36,138 nucleotides of DNA from contig NZ_JAKILA010000033.1 of the NCBI RefSeq assembly GCF_023283885.1, positions 1 through 36,138 of the forward strand, written 5' to 3'. This DNA comes from Shewanella basaltis. Lineage in GTDB: Bacteria; Pseudomonadota; Gammaproteobacteria; Enterobacterales; Shewanellaceae. The position numbers were made by a program, and so were the translations under genes. This document shows, in pieces, positions 17,001-25,251 of the stretch (its first letter is position 1; the number at the start of each line of letters is the position of its first letter). The notes beneath the pieces are model-generated. The model saw only the letters and a list, made by a program, of their open reading frames with translations, searched no databases and was not told the origin of the DNA.

Positions 17001-17232
17001 CGTTTAACCATAAAACCAACTTATTTGCTAAGCCGATTTGCTCAGTAAGTTGGTTGGCACCACTGGGGATTGCGGCAATAGCGTTCTCCATTATTTTGGT
17101 CAAAAACCTTGATAACCAAACACTGGCCTCTGCGCCTTCTAATGCCCGTTCGCCTAAATAAAACACATCACGATCGATGCTTTTATCTATCAGTTGAGTA
17201 ATGAGCTTTTCATATATACCAACTTGTTCCAT
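14077..17232 (-). CDS. PLD domain + SF2 helicase + DUF3427 protein
   Basis: This is a 1051-residue multi-domain protein. An N-terminal PLD-like domain (about 140-290) has LHAKSYLFL with H222 and K224, then GSSNLSHSAL (240-249). The SF2 helicase core has Walker A AATGTGKT (K353), DEVHH (442-446), LTATPER (467-473) and QQLGRGLR (643-650). A C-terminal DUF3427-type domain fills about 900-1045. Such proteins are thought to be nuclease-helicases in DNA restriction, repair or defence, but the role is not established. GAAGG lies nine bases before ATG. It lies 72 bp downstream of the Fic gene on the same strand, separated by a palindrome. Confidence 0.88.
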   Translation of the reverse strand: MEQVGIYEKLITQLIDKSIDRDVFYLGERALEGAEASVWLSRFLTKIMENAIAAIPSGANQLTEQIGLANKLVLWLNDHVQDDQLITENLLDSQGRILTALFDRKNPISTDFPEFTKAIYPLTGLSQSELFCGSNAGISLDTELKREIRSADKIYWLVSFIKWAGIRIFKNELEEFARSGKTLRVITTSYMGATDAKAVEFLASLPNTEVKLSYNTKRERLHAKSYLFLRDTGFHTGYIGSSNLSHSALTSGLEWNLKITTQEIPHIIDKSLNTFESYWQSSEFELFDGNIESKNKLHEALREAKGGYGDNSAFHFDIKPFAHQREILEQLNVERQVHQRFRNLVVAATGTGKTLISAFDFARFYKQYPEANFLFVAHRQEILKQALTAYRGVLKNNQFGELWVAEHKPNSYRHLFASVQSLNLQLDNLPLSADFYDYIVIDEVHHIAATSYRGLLAYFSPKILLGLTATPERHDGQNILDDFCGVIAAEIRLPEAINQRYLCPFQYFAIDDDTDLRKIKWHQGRYDIAELSHLYTHNEQRVKRIINSLNDTVTNIRQIRALAFCVSKEHAEYMAKKFALAGISADVLTSDNSHERQQKRQSLISGYVNILCVVDIFNEGVDIPEVDTLLFLRPTESLTIFLQQLGRGLRLTDNKQCCTVLDFVGNSRDEYDFSQKFRALVGKTNQSIKDEITSDFPHLPLGCRIELEEQTQAMILRNISRATMNASRLRQLIKNFEHQTTLTLNLANFLRFHPNVQLEDIYKLKMSWLELVESANKNQINEPHLNTSLAKAYYRAINYHLIGCNSISYLQFLTQLIIDNFIFDDTNITQCQFALMCHYNFWDKSGSELGFTSLKQSFAALRDKQLQAELLDVISLLIERIHHHELEMQIPDIPSLKVHSRYTREQILAASGASSFDKKSTAREGVLVLKALNVELLFVTLKKSVKQFSPTTMYHDYAINESLFHWQSQNSARPEYGRGLGYIEHEKEGRKLILFVREQAKDENGRTMGFVNFGLVKYVKHSGSQPMNITWRLEKPMPDFMWHETAKLAIG

Positions 17233-17269
17233 GTCGGATAGCCTTCAAAGTAAGGGACAGAGAAAATAT

Positions 17270-17293
17270 ACCATAACAATATTATTGTATGGT
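17270..17293. repeat. Palindrome between fic and the helicase gene
   Basis: ACCATAACAAT and ATTGTATGGT pair with one bulged A around ATT. On the minus strand it is followed by ATATTTTC, so it may be a weak terminator for the Fic gene or an operator for the helicase gene 38 bp further on. Confidence 0.45.
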
Positions 17294-17304
17294 CCATCTA
17301 AACT

Positions 17305-18126
17305 TTAATATTTATCAATAGCGTACGGTAACAGATATTTAACTAACAACGCCAACACATACCTTGTGCTTCTACCACCCGCGCCAGTCTTGACCAAACA
17401 CTGTTGATCCACAAGTTGAGCCAAATGTCGGGTGGCAGTGACGCGACTGACGTTAGCGACTTTTTGATATTGGCTACTGCTTATTCCATCACTAAAATCA
17501 CCATCGAGTAACCTATTCAGCACTTTCACTTGTTCTGTGGTTAACGCTGTAGTGAATAAGTGTTGATCAACTCGACGCCAAAACTGGGTTTTAGCAGTAG
17601 TTTGCTCAATGATATTGAGCGTGTGTTGAATAGCGTCATTTAAGGTGTCTAAAAACCACAGCAACCACGGTGTGATATCTAAGCCACTTTGCTGGGTAGA
17701 CTCTAATATCGCGTAATAAACTTTACGTCGCTCAAGTATGCTAACTGACATTGCATAAAAATGAATCGAACGCTGTTCAGCTTGTCCTAGTGCTAAATCG
17801 ATGAGCAAACGGGTGATACGTCCATTACCATCATCAAGCGGATGCAAGGTGACAAACCACAAATGAGTGATGGCTGCTCGTACTAGCGGATCAAGATCAG
17901 CCTGTTTTCGTGATTGATTAAACCACTCAATAAACTGCGTTAAACTTTGGTCTAGCGTAAAATGGACTATCGGTTTGTCTAAACGCCCCGATACCACCAG
18001 CATAGGTTCATCGCCGCGTAACTTACCGCCAATAACAGGATTAAACACGGCTTGGTTACTCGGAAACAACAGAGCATGCCAATCTAAAATACGCGTTAGG
18101 CTAAGTGGCTGTTGCCAAATCCACAT
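17305..18126 (-). CDS. Fic protein lacking its inhibitory DUF4172 domain
   Basis: This 273-residue Fic protein has HPLDDGNGRITR (95-106), with all catalytic residues except Leu in place of the common Phe, plus THLWFVT and a C-terminal winged helix (about 200-265). Fic enzymes transfer AMP to protein hydroxyls. Its relatives begin with IWQxxxWP, then a DUF4172 domain carrying the inhibitory S/T-xxx-E-G helix, then PLT..RLFGWHAALFP, about 370 residues in all. Here MWIWQQP runs straight into LSLTRILDWHALLFP, so about 100 residues are gone in frame. AGAGG is five bases before the ATG, supporting this start. Without the helix, activity may be unrestrained. Confidence 0.88.
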   Translation of the reverse strand: MWIWQQPLSLTRILDWHALLFPSNQAVFNPVIGGKLRGDEPMLVVSGRLDKPIVHFTLDQSLTQFIEWFNQSRKQADLDPLVRAAITHLWFVTLHPLDDGNGRITRLLIDLALGQAEQRSIHFYAMSVSILERRKVYYAILESTQQSGLDITPWLLWFLDTLNDAIQHTLNIIEQTTAKTQFWRRVDQHLFTTALTTEQVKVLNRLLDGDFSDGISSSQYQKVANVSRVTATRHLAQLVDQQCLVKTGAGGRSTRYVLALLVKYLLPYAIDKY

Positions 18127-18277
18127 ATTAACCTCTGTTTAGCTGACTTAAATACTGTTGGTTAATTACCTCATGGCTCCGACTAGCAAGCTCGATAACA
18201 CCTTGGCTGGCATTTCGGTATAATCATTTACTGATTCAATAACCTTCAATTTTTATCACTCAATGCGACTGTAATTA

Positions 18278-19084
18278 ATGATATCCAAGCAGACCGAACT
18301 ATCGACATCAGCACAAGCCGATATGCCCAAATCCACTATGACGAGTAAGCAGGATAATAAAGTATTTATTATTGGCCTGCCGCGAACCGGCACAACCAGT
18401 GTAAGCGTGGCCTTGCTTGAACAAGGGTTAACGGTTGCCCACCAAGCCTTTACTAAGCAGGCGTTTATGCTAGCCGATGCGGTGTCTGACGCGCCGTGTT
18501 TTAGCGATTATCGGCAATTAGATGTGTTATTTCCCAATGCTAAATTTGTCTATTTAGATAGGCCTTTAGATAAGTGGCTGCCGTCGATGCAAATGTTACT
18601 GGGCAGAATGCTAATACATTTAGATAAGGATAAGGGCCGCTTTCATCCAGTGATGAAACGCAGTTTTAATCATTGTTTTGATATATGGCAGGTGGATGAC
18701 GTGTTTGATAGCGCGCATTTAACGGCTTGTTATCAGCGCCACCAGCAGCAAGTATTGAGCTACTTTGCAGGCCGTGACAATTTTATCTCTATTGATATCA
18801 GTGTCGATGGTAGCCTTGCTAGGTTGTTGCAGTTTATCGATTTACCGCATTTATTAGACATGCCCTTGCAGCAGCCTAGTGAGGAGTGCCAATCGTCAAG
18901 CTTTGGGCAATTAAACTGTCCGCAGCTAAACTTTCCGCAGTTAAACTTTCCGCAGTTAAACTTTCCGCAGTTAAATATGGGCCGTAATGTGGCCAGTTGG
19001 GATGAGTATAAACACCCCAATAAAATCAGTGCCAATGCCTCTGGGCCAGATAAACGTAAATTTTTTGATTACCGCCTTGATTAA
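18278..19084 (+). CDS. Sulfotransferase-like P-loop protein with peptide repeat
   Basis: This 268-residue protein has the sulfotransferase 5'-phosphosulfate loop VFIIGLPRTGTTSVSVALLE (29-48), then LFPNAKFVYLDRPLDKWLPS (84-103). These match the P-loop sulfotransferase family. The acceptor is unknown. Near residues 210-232 it carries an unusual run of QLNCPQLNFPQLNFPQLN type, from a 15-bp tandem repeat that interrupts the C-terminal part. Start choice is uncertain: no clear Shine-Dalgarno precedes any of the in-frame ATGs (18278, 18323, 18338). It converges with the MFS gene, six bases apart. Confidence 0.75.
   Translation: MISKQTELSTSAQADMPKSTMTSKQDNKVFIIGLPRTGTTSVSVALLEQGLTVAHQAFTKQAFMLADAVSDAPCFSDYRQLDVLFPNAKFVYLDRPLDKWLPSMQMLLGRMLIHLDKDKGRFHPVMKRSFNHCFDIWQVDDVFDSAHLTACYQRHQQQVLSYFAGRDNFISIDISVDGSLARLLQFIDLPHLLDMPLQQPSEECQSSSFGQLNCPQLNFPQLNFPQLNFPQLNMGRNVASWDEYKHPNKISANASGPDKRKFFDYRLD
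18905..18976 (+). repeat. 15-bp tandem repeat in the sulfotransferase-like gene
   Basis: CCGCAGTTAAACTTT recurs at 18920, 18935 and 18950, with a diverged copy at 18905 and a partial one at 18965. Each unit encodes PQLNF. Unit identity is nearly complete, so expansion is probably recent. Confidence 0.85.
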
Positions 19085-19089
19085 AAGCG

Positions 19090-20538
19090 TTACTTATCGC
19101 TGTGTTTTTCTTTATCGTTAGCGCGCTTTTTCTTAGCAACGGTTAACCAGTCTAGGCTAACACCCGAAATAGCATTAAAACCACGGATACGGAAGATAAG
19201 GGTGAGCAGCTCAGGCCGTGGGCGTGCTTTGGGTTCTACCGAGCGAGGTATAAACCACAATGCCACCAGCATTCGCATGATGGTCGATATTGTAAACACC
19301 AAAAATATTGGGTTGCTTAACCAGGCATTTAACCCTGTCCAAACTAAAAACTCTGCGGCATAAGAGGCAATCACGCCTCCCACCATGGCGCCTACAAACA
19401 CAAAACCGGCACTTAATGCCGCCTGCAACGCCGCATAGGTAGCAAAGTCACTGCGAAATGGGCGGATGTCGTAAAGGTAGTTGGCCGTGCTTAAGGTAAA
19501 GCCGCTCCAAGCTAAACCAGAAAAAGCCTGAATCGCTAAAATATAGATAAAACTGTCTGAAAAAAGCCACAATAACGGCAAGCTCGGAATGAGGCAACTG
19601 GTAATGATCATCACTAATCGATTACCGTACAGGTCGCTAAAGCGGCCCCAAGAGCGCAAGGTGATAAATTGAGTCAAGATGGAGGCGACGCTCGACATTA
19701 CAAATTCAAAGTAAGTAAAGTGCAAGTCTTCTAGCATGTATACCGCAAAAAACGGTGCCGATATGGCCACCATACACTGCATACCCGCAACAAATAGACT
19801 GTAATGACGAAAGGTGTTGTCTTTCCACGCTTGCTGAAAGTTATACAATGTTTGGCTAAATACCCCTGAGGTTTTAGCGGCTGGCGGTTCGGGGTCGTGC
19901 ATTTGCAGCAGTAACCAGGCAGAGGTAAAGCGGCCCATGGCGGCAATCGAAAACAATAAGCTAAAGCCTAACCAGGCCATGTGCATTGAGTCGGTTAAGG
20001 TTAATATGCCGCCGCCAACAAAAAACACACTTAGCGATGCCATCATGGTTAAGCGAGTACGAGACGCAAAAAAAGCGCCACGACGACGCTGAGGAACAAT
20101 CATACCCATCCAGGCGCGCCAATGCGGCTGAATTAAGTTAATAAAGCCTTGGTATAGCACCGCTAAGCCAATAAATACCCATACGGCATTGTCAGGTTGA
20201 AACGCCGCCAGCGCGCCCATTGCCAATACCACACCAGCTTGCAGCGTGGCACAGGCTACAATAAATTGCCGCCGACTAAAGTGGCTCGCTAGCCACACCG
20301 ACAATAACTGAGCAAGGGCGCCAAACAATTGCGGTAACCCAGTGACCCACCCCATTTGGCCTAAACTGGCGCCCAAAAAAATCGCATAAGCATTAAAAAA
20401 GTTATCACTGGTGGCTGTCATGGTAGACGATGCCACCGCCTCTTGCTGGCTGCGGCGCAACGTACACCTCAGCCACGACAGTCTATCGCGACTGCGCGAA
20501 CAAGGGTTATTGCTGCTAGACGAATGCTCTAAAGCCAT
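19090..20538 (-). CDS. MFS transporter
   Basis: This 482-residue inner-membrane protein has about twelve hydrophobic segments of the major facilitator type. Features include LSVWLASHFSRRQFIVACAT (the segment between helices two and three) and QRRRGAFFASRTRLTMMASL. It resembles the group of MFS proteins of unknown substrate that begin with a charged lead such as RDRLSWLRCTL and then FFNAYAIFLGASLGQMGWVT. That conserved lead supports the start at 20538, although no strong Shine-Dalgarno is seen. It follows argH on the same strand after a hairpin, so it is probably a separate unit. The substrate is unknown. Confidence 0.82.
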   Translation of the reverse strand: MALEHSSSSNNPCSRSRDRLSWLRCTLRRSQQEAVASSTMTATSDNFFNAYAIFLGASLGQMGWVTGLPQLFGALAQLLSVWLASHFSRRQFIVACATLQAGVVLAMGALAAFQPDNAVWVFIGLAVLYQGFINLIQPHWRAWMGMIVPQRRRGAFFASRTRLTMMASLSVFFVGGGILTLTDSMHMAWLGFSLLFSIAAMGRFTSAWLLLQMHDPEPPAAKTSGVFSQTLYNFQQAWKDNTFRHYSLFVAGMQCMVAISAPFFAVYMLEDLHFTYFEFVMSSVASILTQFITLRSWGRFSDLYGNRLVMIITSCLIPSLPLLWLFSDSFIYILAIQAFSGLAWSGFTLSTANYLYDIRPFRSDFATYAALQAALSAGFVFVGAMVGGVIASYAAEFLVWTGLNAWLSNPIFLVFTISTIMRMLVALWFIPRSVEPKARPRPELLTLIFRIRGFNAISGVSLDWLTVAKKKRANDKEKHSDK

Positions 20539-20570
20539 AAAATATAGAAGTGAACGCCCTGAATAAGTAA

Positions 20571-20604
20571 TTGATTAACCTGAGCTCGAGATCAGGTTAA
20601 TCAA
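20571..20604 (-). terminator. Hairpin after argH
   Basis: TTGATTAACCTGA (20571-20583) pairs over 13 bp with TCAGGTTAATCAA (20592-20604) around GCTCGAGA. On the minus strand the downstream sequence is A/T-rich but without a strong T-run. Confidence 0.6.
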
Positions 20605-20677
20605 AAACGGCTGGAAACATGTTGAGTAATACACAATGGCATAAATAAAAAGCGCTATTACCATTTGTCGGTTAATA

Positions 20678-22042
20678 TTACGCTTTTTTAGCGGCGATGG
20701 CAGCGTGCACTTGGTTAACGGCTGTGCCACCTAATACGTCACGTTTTTCTAAGCAAGCTTCAATGGTGAGGTTTGGATACACATCATCGCTGATCACTTT
20801 GGCAAACTTTTGTAACTGTGCAATGGTTAAGTCTTCAATCGGCTTTTGCTGACTAATAGCAAATACCACAACCTCACCCACAACATGGTGCGCTTCACGG
20901 AACGGCATGCCTTTAGCGACAAGGTAGTCGGCAAGTTCTGTCGCGTTTGCATAGCCTTGCTGAGCGGCAACTAATGCATGCGGGCGATTCACTTTTAAAC
21001 CAGTTAATACCAACGCAGCCATGTCTAAACAAATGGCCCAGCTGTCGACCACGTCAAACAAGCCTTCTTTGTCTTCTTGCATGTCTTTGTTGTACGCCAA
21101 TGGCAAGGCTTTCATGGTAGTTAAAATGCCCATTAAGCTGCCATAAACACGGCCGGTTTTACCACGGATAAGCTCTAAGGCATCTGGGTTTTTCTTTTGC
21201 GGCATTAACGATGAACCAGAGGTGACTTCGTCTGCTAGTGAGATAAAGTTAGCTTCACCAGAGTTAAAGAAAATTAAGTCTTCTGCCATACGGCTTAAAT
21301 GCATCATGCTGATTGACGCTGCGCTGCATAACTCAACCACGTGGTCACGGTCTGACACGCTGTCGAGGCTGTTTAACGTTGGGCGAGCAAAATTTAATGC
21401 CGCTGCTAATGCGTGACGATCAATGGGGTAAGCTGTACCGGCTAATGCACCAGAACCTAGCGGACATGAGTCGGCACGGTTAAGTGCATCTTGTAAACGG
21501 CTTATGTCACGCTCGTACATTTCAACATAGGCTAATGCCCAGTGGCCAAATGTTACGGGTTGTGCACGTTGTAAATGGGTGTAGCCCGGCATCACTGCGT
21601 CAACTTCACGCTCTGCTAATGCGATTAATTCGGCATGTAACGTCCCTAAACGCTCAAGTAATGCCGCACCTTCTTTTTTACACCACAGTTTTAAATCGGT
21701 CGCGACCTGGTCGTTACGTGAACGGCCAGTGTGAAGTTTTTTACCTAAATCGCCCACTTTTGCAATCAGCTTTTGTTCAACAAAACTGTGAATGTCTTCT
21801 GCGCCATTACTGATAATGGCTTGTGGATCATTACCCACCTCGAGGAGCAATTCGTTTAAGGCAGCTTTTAAATCGGTGCATTCTTGGGCAGTAATAATAC
21901 CAACGCTAGCAATGGCGTCTGCCCATGCAATTGAGCCGACAACGTCTTGTTCAAATAAGCGATAATCCACTGGCAGTGAGTCATTAAATAACTTGAAAAG
22001 TGCACTGGTTTCGCCCTGAAATCTTCCGCCCCATAACGCCAT
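20678..22042 (-). CDS. argH: Argininosuccinate lyase
   Basis: The 454-residue enzyme cleaves argininosuccinate into arginine and fumarate, the last step of arginine synthesis. It begins MALWGGRFQGETSALFKLFN and has the fumarase/aspartase superfamily signature GSSLMPQKKNPD, with HTGRSRNDQVATDLKLW and GYTHLQRAQPVTFGHW. It is normal family length, without the NAGS fusion some gammaproteobacteria carry at the C-terminus. AGAGGA is eight bases before ATG. It lies 187 bp after argG with a hairpin in between, so it may be partly transcribed from its own promoter. Confidence 0.97.
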   Translation of the reverse strand: MALWGGRFQGETSALFKLFNDSLPVDYRLFEQDVVGSIAWADAIASVGIITAQECTDLKAALNELLLEVGNDPQAIISNGAEDIHSFVEQKLIAKVGDLGKKLHTGRSRNDQVATDLKLWCKKEGAALLERLGTLHAELIALAEREVDAVMPGYTHLQRAQPVTFGHWALAYVEMYERDISRLQDALNRADSCPLGSGALAGTAYPIDRHALAAALNFARPTLNSLDSVSDRDHVVELCSAASISMMHLSRMAEDLIFFNSGEANFISLADEVTSGSSLMPQKKNPDALELIRGKTGRVYGSLMGILTTMKALPLAYNKDMQEDKEGLFDVVDSWAICLDMAALVLTGLKVNRPHALVAAQQGYANATELADYLVAKGMPFREAHHVVGEVVVFAISQQKPIEDLTIAQLQKFAKVISDDVYPNLTIEACLEKRDVLGGTAVNQVHAAIAAKKA

Positions 22043-22190
22043 GTCGGTATCCTCTGTGTTGAAAACTGTTTTAAGAACTGGGTGTTCAATAATATTGGTG
22101 TTAAGTCACCTAAATTCTCTTATCCAGAGCTCAGGTTAACTATTTCTTTCTTGTAATGGCTCTTTAAATTACGCAAAAGTCATTATAAGA

Positions 22191-22210
22191 AAGGCGCTTT
22201 GCAGCGCCTT
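22191..22210 (-). terminator. Hairpin between argG and argH
   Basis: AAGGCGCT (22191-22198) pairs with AGCGCCTT (22203-22210) around TTGC. On the minus strand TCTTAT follows. It may be a partial terminator that lowers argH expression relative to argG. Confidence 0.6.
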
Positions 22211-22229
22211 AATTGTATTGGCGTAAAGC

Positions 22230-23453
22230 TTATTTGGTGTTTAACGCACGAATACGGCTTGCTAAAGAGTACAAACGGATAAAGCCTTCAGCATGTTTTT
22301 GATCGTACACGTCATCTTCGCCAAAGGTTGCGAAAGACTCTGAGTATAAGCTGTTTGGTGAACGCTTTTTAACGGCCGTTGCTTGGCCTTTGTAAAGCTT
22401 AATAACCACATCACCGTTAACAGATTCAGCTAATGATTCTGACGCGGCGATAAGTGATTTACATAAAGGCGTAAACCAACGGCCGTCGTATACTAAGTGC
22501 GACATTTGGCCAGCAATTTGCTCGCGCCAGGTACGGCTGGTTTTGTCTAGTACCAATTCTTCAATGGCACGTAAGCCTGCAAACATTACGGTGCCGCCTG
22601 GTGTTTCGTAACAACCGCGAGATTTCATGCCCACTAAACGGTTTTCGGTAATGTCGATACGGCCTACACCGTGCTTACCAGCGATGTCGTTTAGCTTCAT
22701 CAGTGCAGCATAAGGTGATAAGGCTTCGTCATTTACATGAGTCACACGACCATTTTTAATGGCAAGTGATACATATTCTGGCTCGTTTGGCGCATCTTCT
22801 GGTGCTACGGTTAATGTCCATACACCTTTTGATGGCTCGTTCCATGGATCTTCTAACTCGCCGCCTTCGTGCGATATGTGCCATGCGTTAGCATCACGGC
22901 TGTAAATTTTAGTCGCTGATGCGCTGGTTTTAATATTACGCTCAGCAAGGTATGCAAGCAGATCTTCACGGCTACGCATTTCCCACTCACGCCACGGTGC
23001 AATCACTTTTAAATCTGGAGCTAGGGCTGCAAAACAACCTTCAAAACGCACCTGGTCGTTACCCTTACCTGTACAACCATGACATACCGCGTCGGCACCA
23101 ACTTTACGGGCCACTTCAACTTGCGCTTTAGCAATAATTGGACGCGCCATAGAGGTACCTAGTAGGTAAGTCCCTTCATAAATTGCGCCTGTCGCGATAG
23201 TTGGGTAGATGTAATCGGCTACAAATTCTTCTTTAAGGTCAACGATATGACACTCAGAAGCACCTGAGGCTAATGCTTTTTCAGTTAAGCCAACAAGTTC
23301 TTCTTCACCCTGACCGACATCGGCACAGAATGCGACAATTTCACAGTTATCGTAGGTTTCTTTTAACCACGGGATAATTGCCGAAGTATCTAAACCACCT
23401 GAGTACGCGAGTACCACTTTTTTAACGCCGGTTTTTTTCACTGCATTAGACAT
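22230..23453 (-). CDS. argG: Argininosuccinate synthase
   Basis: The 407-residue enzyme condenses citrulline and aspartate with ATP. The N-terminal ATP loop AYSGGLDTSAIIPWLKE and the mid-protein CHGCTGKGNDQVRFE are diagnostic. The start is taken at ATG 23453 because AGGA lies about seven bases upstream; a TTG two codons earlier overlaps that site. It sits 76 bp after argF and before argH. Its aspartate comes from oxaloacetate, which the nearby ppc helps to supply. Confidence 0.97.
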   Translation of the reverse strand: MSNAVKKTGVKKVVLAYSGGLDTSAIIPWLKETYDNCEIVAFCADVGQGEEELVGLTEKALASGASECHIVDLKEEFVADYIYPTIATGAIYEGTYLLGTSMARPIIAKAQVEVARKVGADAVCHGCTGKGNDQVRFEGCFAALAPDLKVIAPWREWEMRSREDLLAYLAERNIKTSASATKIYSRDANAWHISHEGGELEDPWNEPSKGVWTLTVAPEDAPNEPEYVSLAIKNGRVTHVNDEALSPYAALMKLNDIAGKHGVGRIDITENRLVGMKSRGCYETPGGTVMFAGLRAIEELVLDKTSRTWREQIAGQMSHLVYDGRWFTPLCKSLIAASESLAESVNGDVVIKLYKGQATAVKKRSPNSLYSESFATFGEDDVYDQKHAEGFIRLYSLASRIRALNTK

Positions 23454-23529
23454 GTTCAATTCCTACAATCAATCATTTATGTTTTTGTAAACGATATAAC
23501 GCCATTGGCATTATCAATCAATATTGTGA

Positions 23530-24435
23530 CTAACTTAATAAGGTTACCAACACTGCATTTTGCGCATGCATGCGGTTTTCTGCCTGGTGTAAAATCAATG
23601 AACCTTCACCGTCCATCACTTCATCGGTGACTTCTACGCCACGATGTGCAGGCAAACAGTGCATAAAGTATTTAGCACCCGCTTTGGCCATTAACTCTGC
23701 ATTGACTTGGTATGGGCTAAAACGTTCTTTAATTTCTGTTAATGAGGTGTCATCGCCCATCGAAATCCAAGTATCAGTATAAATAGCATCGTGACCTTCT
23801 ATCTGATCTATGTCGGCAGATAAAATCAATTTACCGCCATTTTTTGCTGCGATAGCTTGTGCTTCTGTTACCACGAGAGCATCAGGGAAATAACCTTCAG
23901 GACAAATCACAGTCATAGTTAAGCCTAAAATCGCCGCACCGTAAATCAATGAATGTGTCACATTATTACCGTCGCCCACATAGGCCAACTTTGCGTTGCG
24001 TACATCATCGAACTGCTCTGATAATGATAAAAAATCCGCTAACGCTTGGCATGGATGATACAAGTCAGATAATGCATTAATAACAGGTACACTGCCATGT
24101 TTTGCTAACTTTTCAATTGTGGTGTGCGAATATGTTCTGGCCACAATAGCGTCAGCCCAGCATGAAATATTAGTGGCAAAATCTTCTACCGACTCACGCT
24201 TACCTAAAGCACCATTTTGTTGATCAAGGTATAAACAATGACCGCCTAATTTATTGATGCCGATATCAAAGCTAACTCGAGTGCGCAGTGACGGTTTTTC
24301 AAAAAGCATCACAACGCTTTTTCCATCTAAGGCGCGACGGTACTCAGCTGGGTTCGCTTTTATTTTTTTAGCTAATGCTAAAATATCCAGTAACTGAGTT
24401 TGAGATAACTCTTTTATCGACAACAGGTGCTTCAT
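23530..24435 (-). CDS. argF: Ornithine carbamoyltransferase
   Basis: The 301-residue enzyme makes citrulline from ornithine and carbamoyl phosphate. The carbamoyl-phosphate site is FEKPSLRTRVSF, with DLYHPCQALADF, and the ornithine-binding region has MHCLPAHRG near the C-terminus. Start MKHLLSIKELS has GGAG six bases upstream. It begins 11 bp after argB ends, so the two are co-transcribed. Length is typical of the short ArgF type. Confidence 0.97.
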   Translation of the reverse strand: MKHLLSIKELSQTQLLDILALAKKIKANPAEYRRALDGKSVVMLFEKPSLRTRVSFDIGINKLGGHCLYLDQQNGALGKRESVEDFATNISCWADAIVARTYSHTTIEKLAKHGSVPVINALSDLYHPCQALADFLSLSEQFDDVRNAKLAYVGDGNNVTHSLIYGAAILGLTMTVICPEGYFPDALVVTEAQAIAAKNGGKLILSADIDQIEGHDAIYTDTWISMGDDTSLTEIKERFSPYQVNAELMAKAGAKYFMHCLPAHRGVEVTDEVMDGEGSLILHQAENRMHAQNAVLVTLLS

Positions 24436-24446
24436 AAACTACTCCA

Positions 24447-25226
24447 TTAAGGCTGTATTTGAGTCCCGATGGACCCGCCTTGTGCTAATGTTTTTAACTG
24501 TTCGGTTTCTTGCCATGAGGCAACTAAAACGGGTTTCCCCATCCATTGAGCCACCTCTAAAGCAGCTTCAACTTTTACTTTCATGCCTTTTTCAATTACG
24601 CCATCTGCAACTAAGGTTTCAATTTGGCTTTTATTCAAACTTTTTATCACTTGCTTATTGGCATCCCATACGCCAGAAACGTCAGACAATAGGACCAAGG
24701 TGCCATTAACCAGTTTGGCTAATGCTGTTGCCGCTTGGTCGGCATTTACGTTGAGCATTTCGCCGGTATCCGATATCGCAATAGAACTGCAAATGGGTAG
24801 CCATCCTTGTTGCAAAATAAAATTTAGGTAGCTCGCATCATTAGGGGTGACTTCACCTACCAGTCCTAAACGTTCATCTTTAATGTTAGCTTTAACGACG
24901 TTGCCATCGCCTAGGCTCATGCCAACACTTACCACACCGGCTTTTGCTGCTGCGGCTTGTAAAATCTTGTTTGAGGTACCAGCTAATGCACCCACAACAA
25001 TGCCAATTTGATCGGCTGGGGTAACACGCAAGCCATCAAGTTTAATGATGTCTTTACCGTTGGCGGTTAGTTGCTCGTCAACCAAGCAACCACCACCATG
25101 CACTAGGACAATTTTTTGGCCAGCTGCTGTCATGTCTTTAATTGCTGACATTAAATTGGCCATTCCGGTTTCGGTTTGTAGTAACGCGCCGCCAACTTTA
25201 AGCACTAAAACAGAATGAGTAGTCAT
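24447..25226 (-). CDS. argB: Acetylglutamate kinase
   Basis: The 259-residue amino-acid kinase phosphorylates N-acetylglutamate. It has the nucleotide and substrate loops VLKVGGALLQ and VLVHGGGCLVDEQLTANGKD near the N-terminus, NVNADQAATALAKLVNG, and LLSDVSGVWD. Length fits the arginine-insensitive, linear-pathway form of gammaproteobacteria that use ArgE. AAGGA precedes the ATG and argC ends 25 bp upstream, so it is a middle gene of argCBF. Confidence 0.96.
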   Translation of the reverse strand: MTTHSVLVLKVGGALLQTETGMANLMSAIKDMTAAGQKIVLVHGGGCLVDEQLTANGKDIIKLDGLRVTPADQIGIVVGALAGTSNKILQAAAAKAGVVSVGMSLGDGNVVKANIKDERLGLVGEVTPNDASYLNFILQQGWLPICSSIAISDTGEMLNVNADQAATALAKLVNGTLVLLSDVSGVWDANKQVIKSLNKSQIETLVADGVIEKGMKVKVEAALEVAQWMGKPVLVASWQETEQLKTLAQGGSIGTQIQP

Positions 25227-25251
25227 TGTTATATCCTTGTTTTATTGGTGG

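Noticed and set aside
18760..19035. Antisense ORF with KFNCG repeats
   Set aside because: It is the complement of the 15-bp repeat inside the sulfotransferase-like gene, which is the better supported frame.
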